The position numbers and the translations under genes are program-made. DNA of 7,621 nt from Planctomycetaceae bacterium (GTDB lineage Bacteria > Planctomycetota > Planctomycetia > Pirellulales > Thermoguttaceae). Positions 1-7,006 of this stretch are shown here, in pieces. Numbering within the stretch: the first letter of the stretch is position 1; each line of letters starts with the position of its first letter. The stretch is from positions 1-7,621 of the forward strand of contig WRCR01000180.1 of NCBI GenBank assembly GCA_009783865.1, in the 5' to 3' direction. The notes under the pieces were generated by a model. It did not search any database. It was not told the DNA's origin and saw only the letters and a list, made by a program, of their open reading frames with translations.

Positions 1-2
1 AA

Positions 3-1259
3 TTACAGGGCGACCGAGGTGTTTTGGTCTGCCTTGACGAAAAAACAGGGGAGTTTCTGTGGGAACTCGTCACCCCAAAACGAACCAACATCAGATACAG
101 CGATTGGAGTCGTGTCGGCATCTGTTCACCGCCGGCAGTCGAGAACGGGCGGCTGTACCTGATGACCAACCGTTGTGAAATACTCTGTCTCGACATAAAC
201 GGACAGGCAGACGGCAATCAGGGTCCGTTTTTGGACGAAGCGGCGTTCAGCGTTCCGGCAGGAATGTCCCCGCTCACCCTTTCGGACAAAGATGCGGACA
301 TCATCTGGGTCAACGACTTGACCGAGACCATCGGTGTTATGTCGCACAACGCCGCCAACTGCGCCGTCCTAATCGACGGCGACTGCTTGTACGTCTGTAC
401 GTCAAACGGTGTCGATTGGACGCATAAATACGTGATGAACCCCGATGCGCCAACGCTCGTTGTCCTCGACAAAAAGACCGGCAAAGTCATCGCCAGAGAC
501 GATTTCCAACTCGGTTCCGACATTGCACATGGTCAGTGGTCATCTCCCGCTCTAGGCATGGTGAATGGTAAGAAACACGTCTTTCAAGGCACGGGCAGCG
601 GTTATCTTTTCGCGGTTGAAGCCCTGACAACTGAAGGAGTCGAAAAAGCCAAACAGGCGGATATTCCTGTTCCGCTCAAAAACGTCTGGCGTTTCAATGG
701 TCATCCCTTGGCACAAACTCAAGAAGCAAAAATTCCGATTGACCATCAGCATGATTCAACGTCGTTCCAGATAACTGCTAATCCGGTCTTTTATGATAAC
801 CGCATCTATGTCGTGTGTACGCAGGAGATGCACCATGGCATGAAAGAGGGCTGGCTGGTTTGTTTGGATGCCACCAAAACCGGTGACATCACACGAACCG
901 GCGGTTTGATTTGGAGTTATAAGGATATGACGAGCGGCGATTCGACTGTTGCCATTGCAGACGGACTATTGTATGTTGCCGACGGCAGCGGTACGCTTCA
1001 CTGTCTTGATGTAAAAACCGGCAAGCCGTATTGGACGCATAAGATTGGCGGTCCCGTCTGGGCATCGCCGCTGGTCGCCGATGGCAAGGTCTACATTGGA
1101 AACGGCCGCCGTACTTTTTGGGTGCTTGCTCATGACAAGGATAAAAAAGTCCTTTCCGAAATCCGAATGCCCGGAGGAACCTTCTGCACGGCAACCGCGG
1201 CAAACAAAACACTTTATGTTCCGGTGAACGGAACGCTTTATGCCGTTGGTAAGGACTGA
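3..1259 (+). CDS. PQQ-like beta-propeller repeat protein (5' end missing)
   Basis: The reading frame is open from the left edge, so the start and any signal peptide lie outside; 418 residues are visible before the TGA. The protein shows repeated propeller-blade motifs of the PQQ/BamB-like type, in which a strand ending in (V/L)xxLDxKTG is followed by an aromatic strand. They occur near visible residues 9-21 (VCLDEKTGEFLW), 153-164 (VVLDKKTGKVIA), 287-305 (LDATKTGDITRTG, then IWSY) and 334-347 (LDVKTGKPYW). The last is followed by WASPLVADGKVYIGN, a classic blade element. Proteins like this are numerous in Planctomycetota and are usually exported. Their substrate is generally unknown, and the PQQ name describes the fold, not proven cofactor binding. 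I see no catalytic motif. It faces sbcC tail to tail and is not part of that operon. The fold is fairly certain; the function is not known. Confidence 0.88.
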   Translation, partial: LQGDRGVLVCLDEKTGEFLWELVTPKRTNIRYSDWSRVGICSPPAVENGRLYLMTNRCEILCLDINGQADGNQGPFLDEAAFSVPAGMSPLTLSDKDADIIWVNDLTETIGVMSHNAANCAVLIDGDCLYVCTSNGVDWTHKYVMNPDAPTLVVLDKKTGKVIARDDFQLGSDIAHGQWSSPALGMVNGKKHVFQGTGSGYLFAVEALTTEGVEKAKQADIPVPLKNVWRFNGHPLAQTQEAKIPIDHQHDSTSFQITANPVFYDNRIYVVCTQEMHHGMKEGWLVCLDATKTGDITRTGGLIWSYKDMTSGDSTVAIADGLLYVADGSGTLHCLDVKTGKPYWTHKIGGPVWASPLVADGKVYIGNGRRTFWVLAHDKDKKVLSEIRMPGGTFCTATAANKTLYVPVNGTLYAVGKD

Positions 1260-1449
1260 ACAATGCTGTAATAAGTTTACGCCGCCGCCGGTAAAAGCCG
1301 CAACGGGGTTCCTTGTTTTTGACAAATGTTGTCAGAAATGGTGAATTCGATGCTTATAGTAAGTGTATAATCTTCGTAAAACCGTTTTTCTTTGCCGTTG
1401 TTTTCTCCTGAAAATGTCAAAATTGATAGAAAGGCAGAGTTAGAAACCC
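1260..1449. other. Convergent intergenic spacer
   Basis: These 190 bases separate the stop codons of the propeller gene (+) and sbcC (-). No ORF of useful size lies here; the longest ATG frame I noticed, at 1413, has nine codons. No GC-rich hairpin followed by a T-run is visible for either gene. The only clear structure is the AT-rich hairpin at 1316-1338. A TATAAT at 1366-1371 has no matching -35 and nothing to drive. Confidence 0.6.
1316..1338. repeat. AT-rich hairpin in convergent spacer, possible weak terminator
   Basis: The arms 1316-1325 (TTTTTGACAA) and 1329-1338 (TTGTCAGAAA) can pair over ten positions, with one T-G wobble and an ATG loop. The core TGACAA/TTGTCA is a perfect 6-bp inverted repeat. 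Its place between two converging genes suits a bidirectional terminator. However, it is poor in GC and neither strand has a T-run after the stem, so this role is an inference. Confidence 0.35.
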
Positions 1450-4050
1450 TTATCCATCTAAACTTATCCTGCTTCCGGTGATAGTTTTTTCTACACGTAC
1501 CTGTTTGTCAATGCGTTCACGCAGTTCGGCAACATGAGAAATAATACCGATGATGCGACCCGCTCCCACCATTTCCGAAAGTGTTCTGATGGCAAGTTCC
1601 AATACTTCCGCATCCAGCGAACCAAAGCCTTCGTCGATGAACATTGCGTCAAGCCGAATGCCGCCCGAACTCTGCTGAACAATGTCCGATAAGCCCAGCG
1701 CAAGCGAAAGTGATGCCATAAAAGATTCCCCGCCCGATAAACTTTTTGCCGAACGTGCCTTGCCCGTATGAGCATCAAAAACTTCAAGTCCCAAACCCAA
1801 ACGCTCGCGGCCATCATCGCTGTCGGTCTCTCTTAACAGCATATAACGGTTTTGACTCATCAGTTTCAATCGAACATTAGCCGCCAGAATCACCTGCTCG
1901 AAATATGCAATCTGCACGTAGGTTTCAAAATCGAGTTTGCCGTTCGCCGCAGACGCTAATTGCTTTACAGCAGCATAATTTTTTTCGGCCTTTTCAAATT
2001 CAACGGCAGCAAGACGAAGTTCTTTGAGATCACTTTCCATTTTACTCAATCGGCTATTTATACAATCACGTTTCTCGCCCAATACTTTTGTTTCTGAATC
2101 GACCGTTGTTTTTTCGGTTTGCAATTTTTCTATGTCAGGCTGCTCTTTGCCGGCGGTTTCGCTTTCCAGACGTGTGACGGCGAGGGTCAGTTGTTCACCC
2201 CTTTTTTCGTAATCCAATACCTGCTTGTTGAGTGCTTCAAGTTCGTGTTTCGTAACAAGTGCTGCCTTGTAGTCGGCTTCATCTGCAAAACCGTTTTCTT
2301 GCAGTACCGCGTTATACGCATCCTGCGTCTCTTTACGCCGCTGCAACAGTTTTAGTACGTTTGCTGCACGTTCGGTGACAAGCGTTTGAGCGGATTTTAC
2401 GGCGGATTCAGCATTCGTTTTGCGTTTCTTCGCAAAATCCCAATCAGCGGTAAGTTTGTCAAAACTTTTTTTGTCCGCGTCACATCGGGCGGTTAATTCT
2501 TTGACCGTTTTTTGTGTCTGGGTGAGCAGATTAGCAAGTTCCGTTCCAGAAGTTTCCCAACTAACATCGGAAGCATATTTGGAAAAATCGCTGACGAACC
2601 GTTTTATGAGAGTAACTATTTCGGCTTTCAATGCATCGCACTCTGACGATTTGTTATAACGTTTTGCTTGGGCTTTGTCTTTGGTTTCCTTTGCCTTTTT
2701 GAGTTTTTCTTCCGTAACATTGTCGTCCGACAGTTGAGCAGGAGCGGGATGCTTTGTCGAACCGCAGACAGGACACGGCTTACCGTCTGCTAAACTCCTC
2801 GCAAGAATCCCGGCTTGACCGCGAAGAAATGCTTCTTCAATAGCCCGATGTTTCTCATCTGCCGCATTGAAATCGGCATTAAAAACGTCAAATTCTTCCT
2901 GCATCTTGGTTAAAGTATTTTGCTTGCCGACAATTTCATTGTGCCCCGTTTGTAAATCAGTCAGAATTTGAAGTTTTTTCTTAGCATCATCGCTTTCTTT
3001 GGACAAAGCGTCGAGAACATATCGTGCCTCTTCAAGCGGGTATAACATTTCGATGGCTTTGGCGGCTTCGTCTAGTTCGGCAGCAGCGGCAATCTCTTGT
3101 TCCTTTGCTTCGGTCAATGCCGATTGAGCGGCAGTGTGTTCGGTAGTTGCCTTTTGTGCATCATCGGCAAGCGGTTTGACTGTATTAAGAGACACCTCAC
3201 CGCGAGCAGCACGTTTTTTGATTTGTTCGATTTCCCCGGCTTTTGCATGATGTTCTTTGCTATCAAGCCGGAATTTGCCGAGATCGGCAAACTTTCCGAA
3301 AATATCTTGTGCGACGGCAAGTTCGGCGGCAAGCGTTTGCTTCTGTTTATCGTATTGTTCTATCAGTTTATCCGCTTCCAACAGTTCAACTTTGTCGGCA
3401 CCGATTTGCATTTCCCACGCGTCAAACTGCTCGCTGCGGTTATGAACGTTGACTTGATGCCGCTCAAAATCGTGCTCAAGCAACACGAGTTTATCTTTTT
3501 CTGCCTTTGCACGGACTCTCAGCCGTTCTTGAAATTGCCGATATGCTTCCGTGCCGAAAATATGACGCAGTATCTCCAGCCTATTGTCCGTCTTGCTTTG
3601 CAGAAAACGCAAAAAATTGTTCTGCGCAATCATCACAATTTGTGCAAACTGGGTGCGGTTGAGACCAACAATCTCGGCGATTTTTGACTTGATATTCCCA
3701 TCGCCGCTCATCGAAGTGCCATCAGGCAAAACAAGGGTGACATCCTTACCACTGGCTTTAATAGTGCGTTTGATATAGTATTTATTATCACCGCAAACGA
3801 AGTCCAGTTCAACGTATGTCTTTGCTTTTTCCGCCGCGAAATCAGAGCGGAGCATTGCAGATTTGTTGCGGGCTTCACCGCTTGCCTCTCCGAACAAGGC
3901 GAACGAAATCGCATCAAAAATGGTGGTCTTGCCCGCTCCGGTATTTCCTGTGAGGAGATACACTCCGCTGGTTCCAAGTTTGTCGAATTCGACCGTTTGA
4001 ACATCGGCGTATGAACCGAATGCGCTCATGGTAAGTTTCAGCGGTTTCAT
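1450..4050 (-). CDS. sbcC: SbcC, ATPase subunit of the SbcCD nuclease (Rad50/SMC family)
   Basis: This 866-residue protein is the ATPase and coiled-coil arm of SbcCD, a cytoplasmic Mre11-Rad50-type complex. In E. coli the complex cuts DNA hairpins and resects blocked ends in an ATP-dependent way. The start MKPLKLTMSAFGSY is typical. The N-terminal ATPase half has Walker A GNTGAGKTT at 35-43 and a Q-loop region around 136-150. Long Lys/Glu/Ala-rich coiled-coil stretches run about 175-420 and 440-690. Between them lies the zinc hook CPVC at 426-429, almost exactly mid-protein. The C-terminal half has the ABC signature LSGGE at 771-775, Walker B with the catalytic pair FIDEGFGSLD at 804-813, and an H-loop histidine at 839 (IISHV). 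At 866 residues it is shorter than the roughly 1,050-residue E. coli protein, which implies shorter coiled-coil arms, but no motif is missing. The start overlaps the sbcD stop (ATGA) and has its own ribosome-binding site. Confidence 0.97.
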   Translation of the reverse strand: MKPLKLTMSAFGSYADVQTVEFDKLGTSGVYLLTGNTGAGKTTIFDAISFALFGEASGEARNKSAMLRSDFAAEKAKTYVELDFVCGDNKYYIKRTIKASGKDVTLVLPDGTSMSGDGNIKSKIAEIVGLNRTQFAQIVMIAQNNFLRFLQSKTDNRLEILRHIFGTEAYRQFQERLRVRAKAEKDKLVLLEHDFERHQVNVHNRSEQFDAWEMQIGADKVELLEADKLIEQYDKQKQTLAAELAVAQDIFGKFADLGKFRLDSKEHHAKAGEIEQIKKRAARGEVSLNTVKPLADDAQKATTEHTAAQSALTEAKEQEIAAAAELDEAAKAIEMLYPLEEARYVLDALSKESDDAKKKLQILTDLQTGHNEIVGKQNTLTKMQEEFDVFNADFNAADEKHRAIEEAFLRGQAGILARSLADGKPCPVCGSTKHPAPAQLSDDNVTEEKLKKAKETKDKAQAKRYNKSSECDALKAEIVTLIKRFVSDFSKYASDVSWETSGTELANLLTQTQKTVKELTARCDADKKSFDKLTADWDFAKKRKTNAESAVKSAQTLVTERAANVLKLLQRRKETQDAYNAVLQENGFADEADYKAALVTKHELEALNKQVLDYEKRGEQLTLAVTRLESETAGKEQPDIEKLQTEKTTVDSETKVLGEKRDCINSRLSKMESDLKELRLAAVEFEKAEKNYAAVKQLASAANGKLDFETYVQIAYFEQVILAANVRLKLMSQNRYMLLRETDSDDGRERLGLGLEVFDAHTGKARSAKSLSGGESFMASLSLALGLSDIVQQSSGGIRLDAMFIDEGFGSLDAEVLELAIRTLSEMVGAGRIIGIISHVAELRERIDKQVRVEKTITGSRISLDG

Positions 4051-5195
4051 TCTTCATCCTCTGTTTCTAAAAGCGTGCGGACTATTTCTGCCTGCTCTGC
4101 GCTCATCACTGAACCTTGTGTGTTAAGGAAAAACTCGCCGAACAGTTCATAGGGAGATAGTGTTTCCACCGTTTCAGTGCTGGCGGAGATTGCACCCAAG
4201 TCAATGTGCGACCGTGAATTCTCAAAGCCAATACTCATGATGTTCGGATACACGCTTCGGAGTTTTCCCATCGGGTCAATGATTTCAGTTTCATCGGTCA
4301 GAACCACACGCAGATAATCTTCCTTATCGGCAGAAGAAGATTTTTCGGTGCTCATCAATGTTTCAATCTCCCCTCTGATTTCACGCATATCATGGATCGG
4401 GACAATAGGAAGCGAGTCAACGGCGAGGGTTCCCTTTTCGCCCAATTCGACAACGGTTATTGATTTTTTCTGCTGCCATTCCGAAAACGAATACTTGATT
4501 GGCGAACCGCAATAGCGAATATGCTTCGAACCGACACTTTGCTGACCGTGCAAATGTCCAAGTGCGGCGTAGTCAAATCGTTCTACCAGTCCGGCATCTA
4601 CAGCATCGAGGTCGCCCACCGGTTTTAACTCGGATTCACTGCGTATGGCGGTAACACCCGGTTTGGTGTAATACTGGTGCGACACCAGCACATTGCGGGC
4701 GGTGTAATCAATCTCTGCGGCTTCCAACGCTGCCGCAACGGCATCTTCGTGGTTTTCAACTGTCTTGTCGCCGAACATGCCGTACACAGATGCAGGTTTG
4801 ATGAACGGCAGCAGCCAAAAATTTACTTCGCCGTATTCGTCGGATAAACTGATTTTTCGTATGATACCATCGAATGTACCGCAAAAGAACAGGCGGTGAC
4901 TGGACAACAAACGGCTCGCGTAGTTCAAGCGTTCCGGCGAATCATGATTACCGGAGATAAGTATCACGGCTGTGTCCAGTTGGGCAAGATCGGTAATAAA
5001 ATCGTCGAACACCCGTACTGCTTCAATGCTTGGAATGGATCGGTCATAGACATCACCGGCAATTACGACGGCATCGGGAAATTCAGTTTTGATATATTCG
5101 CGGATTTGCGCAAAAACGTGTTTTTGTTCCTCTATCATGGTAAAACCGTTCACAGTTTTACCGATGTGCAGATCGGATATATGAAAGAATTTCAT
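4047..5195 (-). CDS. sbcD: SbcD, nuclease subunit of the SbcCD complex (Mre11 family)
   Basis: This 382-residue calcineurin-like metallophosphoesterase is the nuclease partner of SbcC. The metal-binding motifs are all present and in order: DLH at 8-10, GDVYD at 47-51, GNHD at 82-85, VSH at 171-173 and GHLH at 213-216, followed by the conserved YCGSPIKYSFSE near 228-239. The C-terminal third is the variable capping and SbcC-contact region, ending in an acidic tail (ETEDEE). I placed the start at MKFFHISDLHIGK because the family begins within a few residues of the DLH motif. An upstream in-frame ATG at 5249 would add 18 basic residues (MVIIRWRRTNTK...), but it lies only 4-5 bases from the predicted transcript start. 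Neither start has a good Shine-Dalgarno; a GGAGG at 5229-5233 is about 33 bases upstream, too far to help. The last four bases overlap sbcC, which suggests coupled translation and equal supply of both subunits. Confidence 0.95.
   Translation of the reverse strand: MKFFHISDLHIGKTVNGFTMIEEQKHVFAQIREYIKTEFPDAVVIAGDVYDRSIPSIEAVRVFDDFITDLAQLDTAVILISGNHDSPERLNYASRLLSSHRLFFCGTFDGIIRKISLSDEYGEVNFWLLPFIKPASVYGMFGDKTVENHEDAVAAALEAAEIDYTARNVLVSHQYYTKPGVTAIRSESELKPVGDLDAVDAGLVERFDYAALGHLHGQQSVGSKHIRYCGSPIKYSFSEWQQKKSITVVELGEKGTLAVDSLPIVPIHDMREIRGEIETLMSTEKSSSADKEDYLRVVLTDETEIIDPMGKLRSVYPNIMSIGFENSRSHIDLGAISASTETVETLSPYELFGEFFLNTQGSVMSAEQAEIVRTLLETEDEE
4058..4061 (-). promoter_or_regulatory. Ribosome-binding site of sbcC
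   Basis: GAGG lies seven bases before the sbcC ATG, within the final codons of sbcD (…GAG GAT GAA GAA TGA). It confirms the start at 4050. Together with the 4-bp ATGA overlap, it supports translational coupling. It is the clearest Shine-Dalgarno in the window. Confidence 0.7.
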
Positions 5196-5238
5196 AAACG
5201 ATTGTTTTTTTATTTTGGTGTTCGTACGCCTCCAGCGG

Positions 5239-5244
5239 ATTATA
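5239..5244 (-). promoter_or_regulatory. Possible second -10 box for sbcD
   Basis: A perfect TATAAT lies about 15-20 bases downstream of the main sbcD -10 box. No convincing -35 lies 16-18 bases upstream of it, so it may be chance. If used, transcription would start near 5232, downstream of the ATG at 5249, leaving only the start at 5195 usable. Confidence 0.25.
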
Positions 5245-5260
5245 ACCATCTATCAAGAGC

Positions 5261-5289
5261 ATTGTAGCATTTTTGACGCAATTCGTCAA
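5261..5289 (-). promoter_or_regulatory. Sigma70-type promoter of sbcDC
   Basis: On the minus strand, -35 TTGACG (5284-5289) and -10 TACAAT (5261-5266) are separated by exactly 17 bases. Each box matches the consensus at five of six positions. The expected transcript start is near 5253-5254, giving a leader of about 58 bases to the ATG at 5195. This indicates that sbcDC can be transcribed independently of dnaX. Confidence 0.65.
5273..5289. repeat. 17-bp inverted repeat over the sbcD -35 box, candidate operator
   Basis: TTGACG and CGTCAA form perfect 6-bp arms around a 5-base centre (CAATT on the plus strand). One arm is the -35 box and the other lies in the spacer, so a dimeric protein bound here would block RNA polymerase. 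No T-run follows it in the direction of dnaX transcription, so a terminator is less likely. It does not match the LexA boxes I know (CTGT-N8-ACAG or GAAC-N4-GTTC). The binding protein, if any, is unknown. Confidence 0.4.
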
Positions 5290-5349
5290 GCAAATCATAG
5301 TGTTTTCTTGTTGGATTCCGGCGTGGTCGGCAGTTTGAGGAAAGGTCTA

Positions 5350-6855
5350 TTAACGGCGGTTCGTAGAACCGCCCGCTAAACTAACATCAGTCAGTTCCGT
5401 CTCGAAAACTTTTTCGATTTCTTTAACGAAAGGATTGTCTGCCGCTTCACGATACAGCGCACTGCGTTCCTGACTCGTAAGCGGCACCGGCTTCGCCGGT
5501 ATGGGACCCCTTTGCATTGCCAACCGCTCCGCTGTTCTCGCCGGAGTTGTTTCGACTGCATTTTCCTTAACGGTATTCTCCGAAACGGGTTTCGGCGGCG
5601 GTATCGTTCTTTGTACCGGCTGAACCGTCAGCGGAACAGAACGCTGCACCGCCGGTGTTTCAAGCGTCAGTTTCCCTTTGCGGAGTTGGTCGATGAGCGA
5701 AGTTATCTGCTGGAAATCACCAAGGTGAGCAATCCGAATCAACGCTAACTCCAAGAGAATTCGGCTTTGCGTACTGTACCGCATCTTGTAATAGGACTGG
5801 TCTAGTATCTGCATTGCCGCCAAAATTCGATGCATGCCGAAGTCGTCTGCTAATTTTTTCGTCTCTTCCGGCTGCGATGAACTGCAATACAGCATCAGCG
5901 AAGGACTGCCGCCAGCCGCTAGAACCAGCAAGTCCCGAAACGCTCCTAACAACTGTTCCGTCAAGATACCGAAATCGGTGCCTTCGGACGATGCCTTGTC
6001 AAGTTGCGAAAAGACAGCCGATACATCGTCGGCAAGCATCGCTTGAAGCAGTGCGAAAAGCAGTTGGTCGTTTGCCGAACCGAGCATTTCGTGAACATCG
6101 GAAATTTTTAAGTGTTCCGGTGCGAAAGACAAAAGTTGTTCAAGCAGCGATTGAGCGTCCCGCATCGAACCGTTTGCGCGCCGGGCAAGCGTTGTGAACA
6201 CACCGTCTTCAGCGGTTATATTCTCATTAGCGGCAATTTCGGCAAGCCGCTCCGCGATTTTTCCGGTGTCGATACCTGCAAAATCAAAACGCTGACAGCG
6301 GGACAAAATCGTCACCGGTACTTCCTGCGGGTCGGTAGTGCAGAAAATAAACTTGACATGTTTGGGCGGCTCTTCCAATATCTTCAGCAGAGCGTTAAAC
6401 GCTGCCTTTGAAAGCATGTGAACTTCGTCAATGATGTAAATCTTGAACCGCGACCGGCTGGGACAAACCGTCGCGCTTTCCCGAAGTTTTCGGATTTCGT
6501 CAACACCGTTGTTGCTTGCGCCGTCAATTTCGATGGCATCTATGTCTTCGCCGACGCTGACGCTTCGGCAACTATCGCATTCGCCGCAAGGATTGATTGT
6601 GGGACCACTTACGCAGTTTAATCCTTTCGCAAAAATGCGGGCGGTGGTGGTTTTACCGGTACCTCTCGCGCCGGTGAAAAGATAAGCGTGCCCTACGCGT
6701 CCGCCGGAAATTGCGTTGGACAGTGCTTGCGAAATATGCTCTTGTCCGACGAGTTCGTCGAATGTTTTCGGACGATAGCGGCGGGCAACAACCTGATAAC
6801 TGCCGGGACTTTCAGTGTTGTTTTTTTCGGGAGTAATTTTTTCTGTTTCTGACAT
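5350..6855 (-). CDS. dnaX: DNA polymerase III subunit gamma/tau
   Basis: This 501-residue protein is the clamp-loader ATPase and scaffold of the replicative polymerase. The AAA+ module follows a poorly conserved 18-residue N-terminal extension: SYQVVARRYRPKTFDELVGQ at 19-38, Walker A GARGTGKTT at 62-70, a zinc module with Cys81, Cys90, Cys93 and Cys96, Walker B IIDEVH at 141-146, the arginine-finger motif SRC at 185-187, and sensor 2 GSMRDAQSLLEQ at 229-240. Domain III, the collar, runs to about 391. A Pro/Thr-rich linker (about 400-460) leads to a short C-terminal segment with NPFVKEIEKVFETEL at 474-488. It is shorter than the 643-residue E. coli tau. I see no in-frame A-AAA-AAG slippery site after the collar, so one product is likely. 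The start at 6855 has no Shine-Dalgarno but follows a promoter candidate at a sensible distance. The gene is divergent from the glycosidase gene and lies upstream of sbcDC. Confidence 0.97.
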   Translation of the reverse strand: MSETEKITPEKNNTESPGSYQVVARRYRPKTFDELVGQEHISQALSNAISGGRVGHAYLFTGARGTGKTTTARIFAKGLNCVSGPTINPCGECDSCRSVSVGEDIDAIEIDGASNNGVDEIRKLRESATVCPSRSRFKIYIIDEVHMLSKAAFNALLKILEEPPKHVKFIFCTTDPQEVPVTILSRCQRFDFAGIDTGKIAERLAEIAANENITAEDGVFTTLARRANGSMRDAQSLLEQLLSFAPEHLKISDVHEMLGSANDQLLFALLQAMLADDVSAVFSQLDKASSEGTDFGILTEQLLGAFRDLLVLAAGGSPSLMLYCSSSQPEETKKLADDFGMHRILAAMQILDQSYYKMRYSTQSRILLELALIRIAHLGDFQQITSLIDQLRKGKLTLETPAVQRSVPLTVQPVQRTIPPPKPVSENTVKENAVETTPARTAERLAMQRGPIPAKPVPLTSQERSALYREAADNPFVKEIEKVFETELTDVSLAGGSTNRR

Positions 6856-6893
6856 AACCGGGGGAAATTGTAATTCTGCGATAGTTTTTGTGC

Positions 6894-6921
6894 ATTATAA
6901 GAAAAATGCGGGGAAAAACAA
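6894..6921 (-). promoter_or_regulatory. Candidate promoter of dnaX
   Basis: A perfect -10 TATAAT (6894-6899, minus strand) lies 16 bases from TTGTTT (6916-6921), which matches only the first three bases of the -35 consensus. Transcription would begin near 6887, leaving a leader of about 32 bases. The position and the perfect -10 support it; the -35 is weak. Confidence 0.5.
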
Positions 6922-6952
6922 CTATCACATTGCTGCCGCCATTTCGCCAGCA

Positions 6953-6966
6953 AGGATTAAAATCCT
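6953..6966. repeat. 14-bp palindrome AGGATTAAAATCCT
   Basis: The arms AGGATT and AATCCT are perfect inverted repeats around AA. The element lies between the dnaX promoter candidate and the glycosidase gene, about 12 bases upstream of the possible -35 of the latter. This suits a regulator-binding site, but no family is recognised. Confidence 0.35.
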
Positions 6967-6977
6967 ACGCTAATAGG

Positions 6978-7006
6978 TTGTTTTGTTGACGAAAATAAGG
7001 TAAAAA
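6978..7006 (+). promoter_or_regulatory. Weak candidate promoter of the glycosidase-like gene
   Basis: TTGTTT (6978-6983) and TAAAAA (7001-7006) are 17 bases apart and match the consensus at three and four of six positions. This is the best pair I can find upstream of the gene, but in AT-rich DNA such matches are common. Confidence 0.2.

Noticed and set aside
889..1325. Overlapping minus-strand frames of 119-124 codons at the end of the propeller gene
   Set aside because: The plus frame shows clear propeller blades up to its stop; the minus frames have low-complexity Arg/Cys-rich translations.
1366..1371. TATAAT in the convergent spacer
   Set aside because: No -35 at 16-18 bases (GAATTC lies there), and the only downstream sequence on that strand is antisense to sbcC.
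3097..3687. Plus-strand open frame of 196 codons
   Set aside because: It lies fully antisense within the coiled-coil part of sbcC. Its Phe/Leu/Cys-rich translation is what the complement of Lys/Glu/Ala-rich coding gives, and it has no recognisable domain.
5195..5249. Longer sbcD start adding 18 residues
   Set aside because: The extension is not typical of the family and the ATG would be only 4-5 bases from the predicted transcript start; MKFFHISDLH is the normal N-terminus.
4896..5267. Plus-strand open frame of 123 codons over the sbcD 5' end
   Set aside because: It is antisense to the conserved GDVYD and GNHD coding region and also overlaps the promoter. No family is recognised.
5290..5349. 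SRP RNA or another small RNA between dnaX and sbcD
   Set aside because: Small SRP RNA genes are sometimes found next to dnaX, but neither spacer shows the conserved GGNAR tetraloop helix or a convincing compact fold.
5814..6197. Plus-strand open frame of 127 codons
   Set aside because: It is antisense to dnaX collar-domain coding and its translation is Arg/Cys/Pro-rich without a domain.
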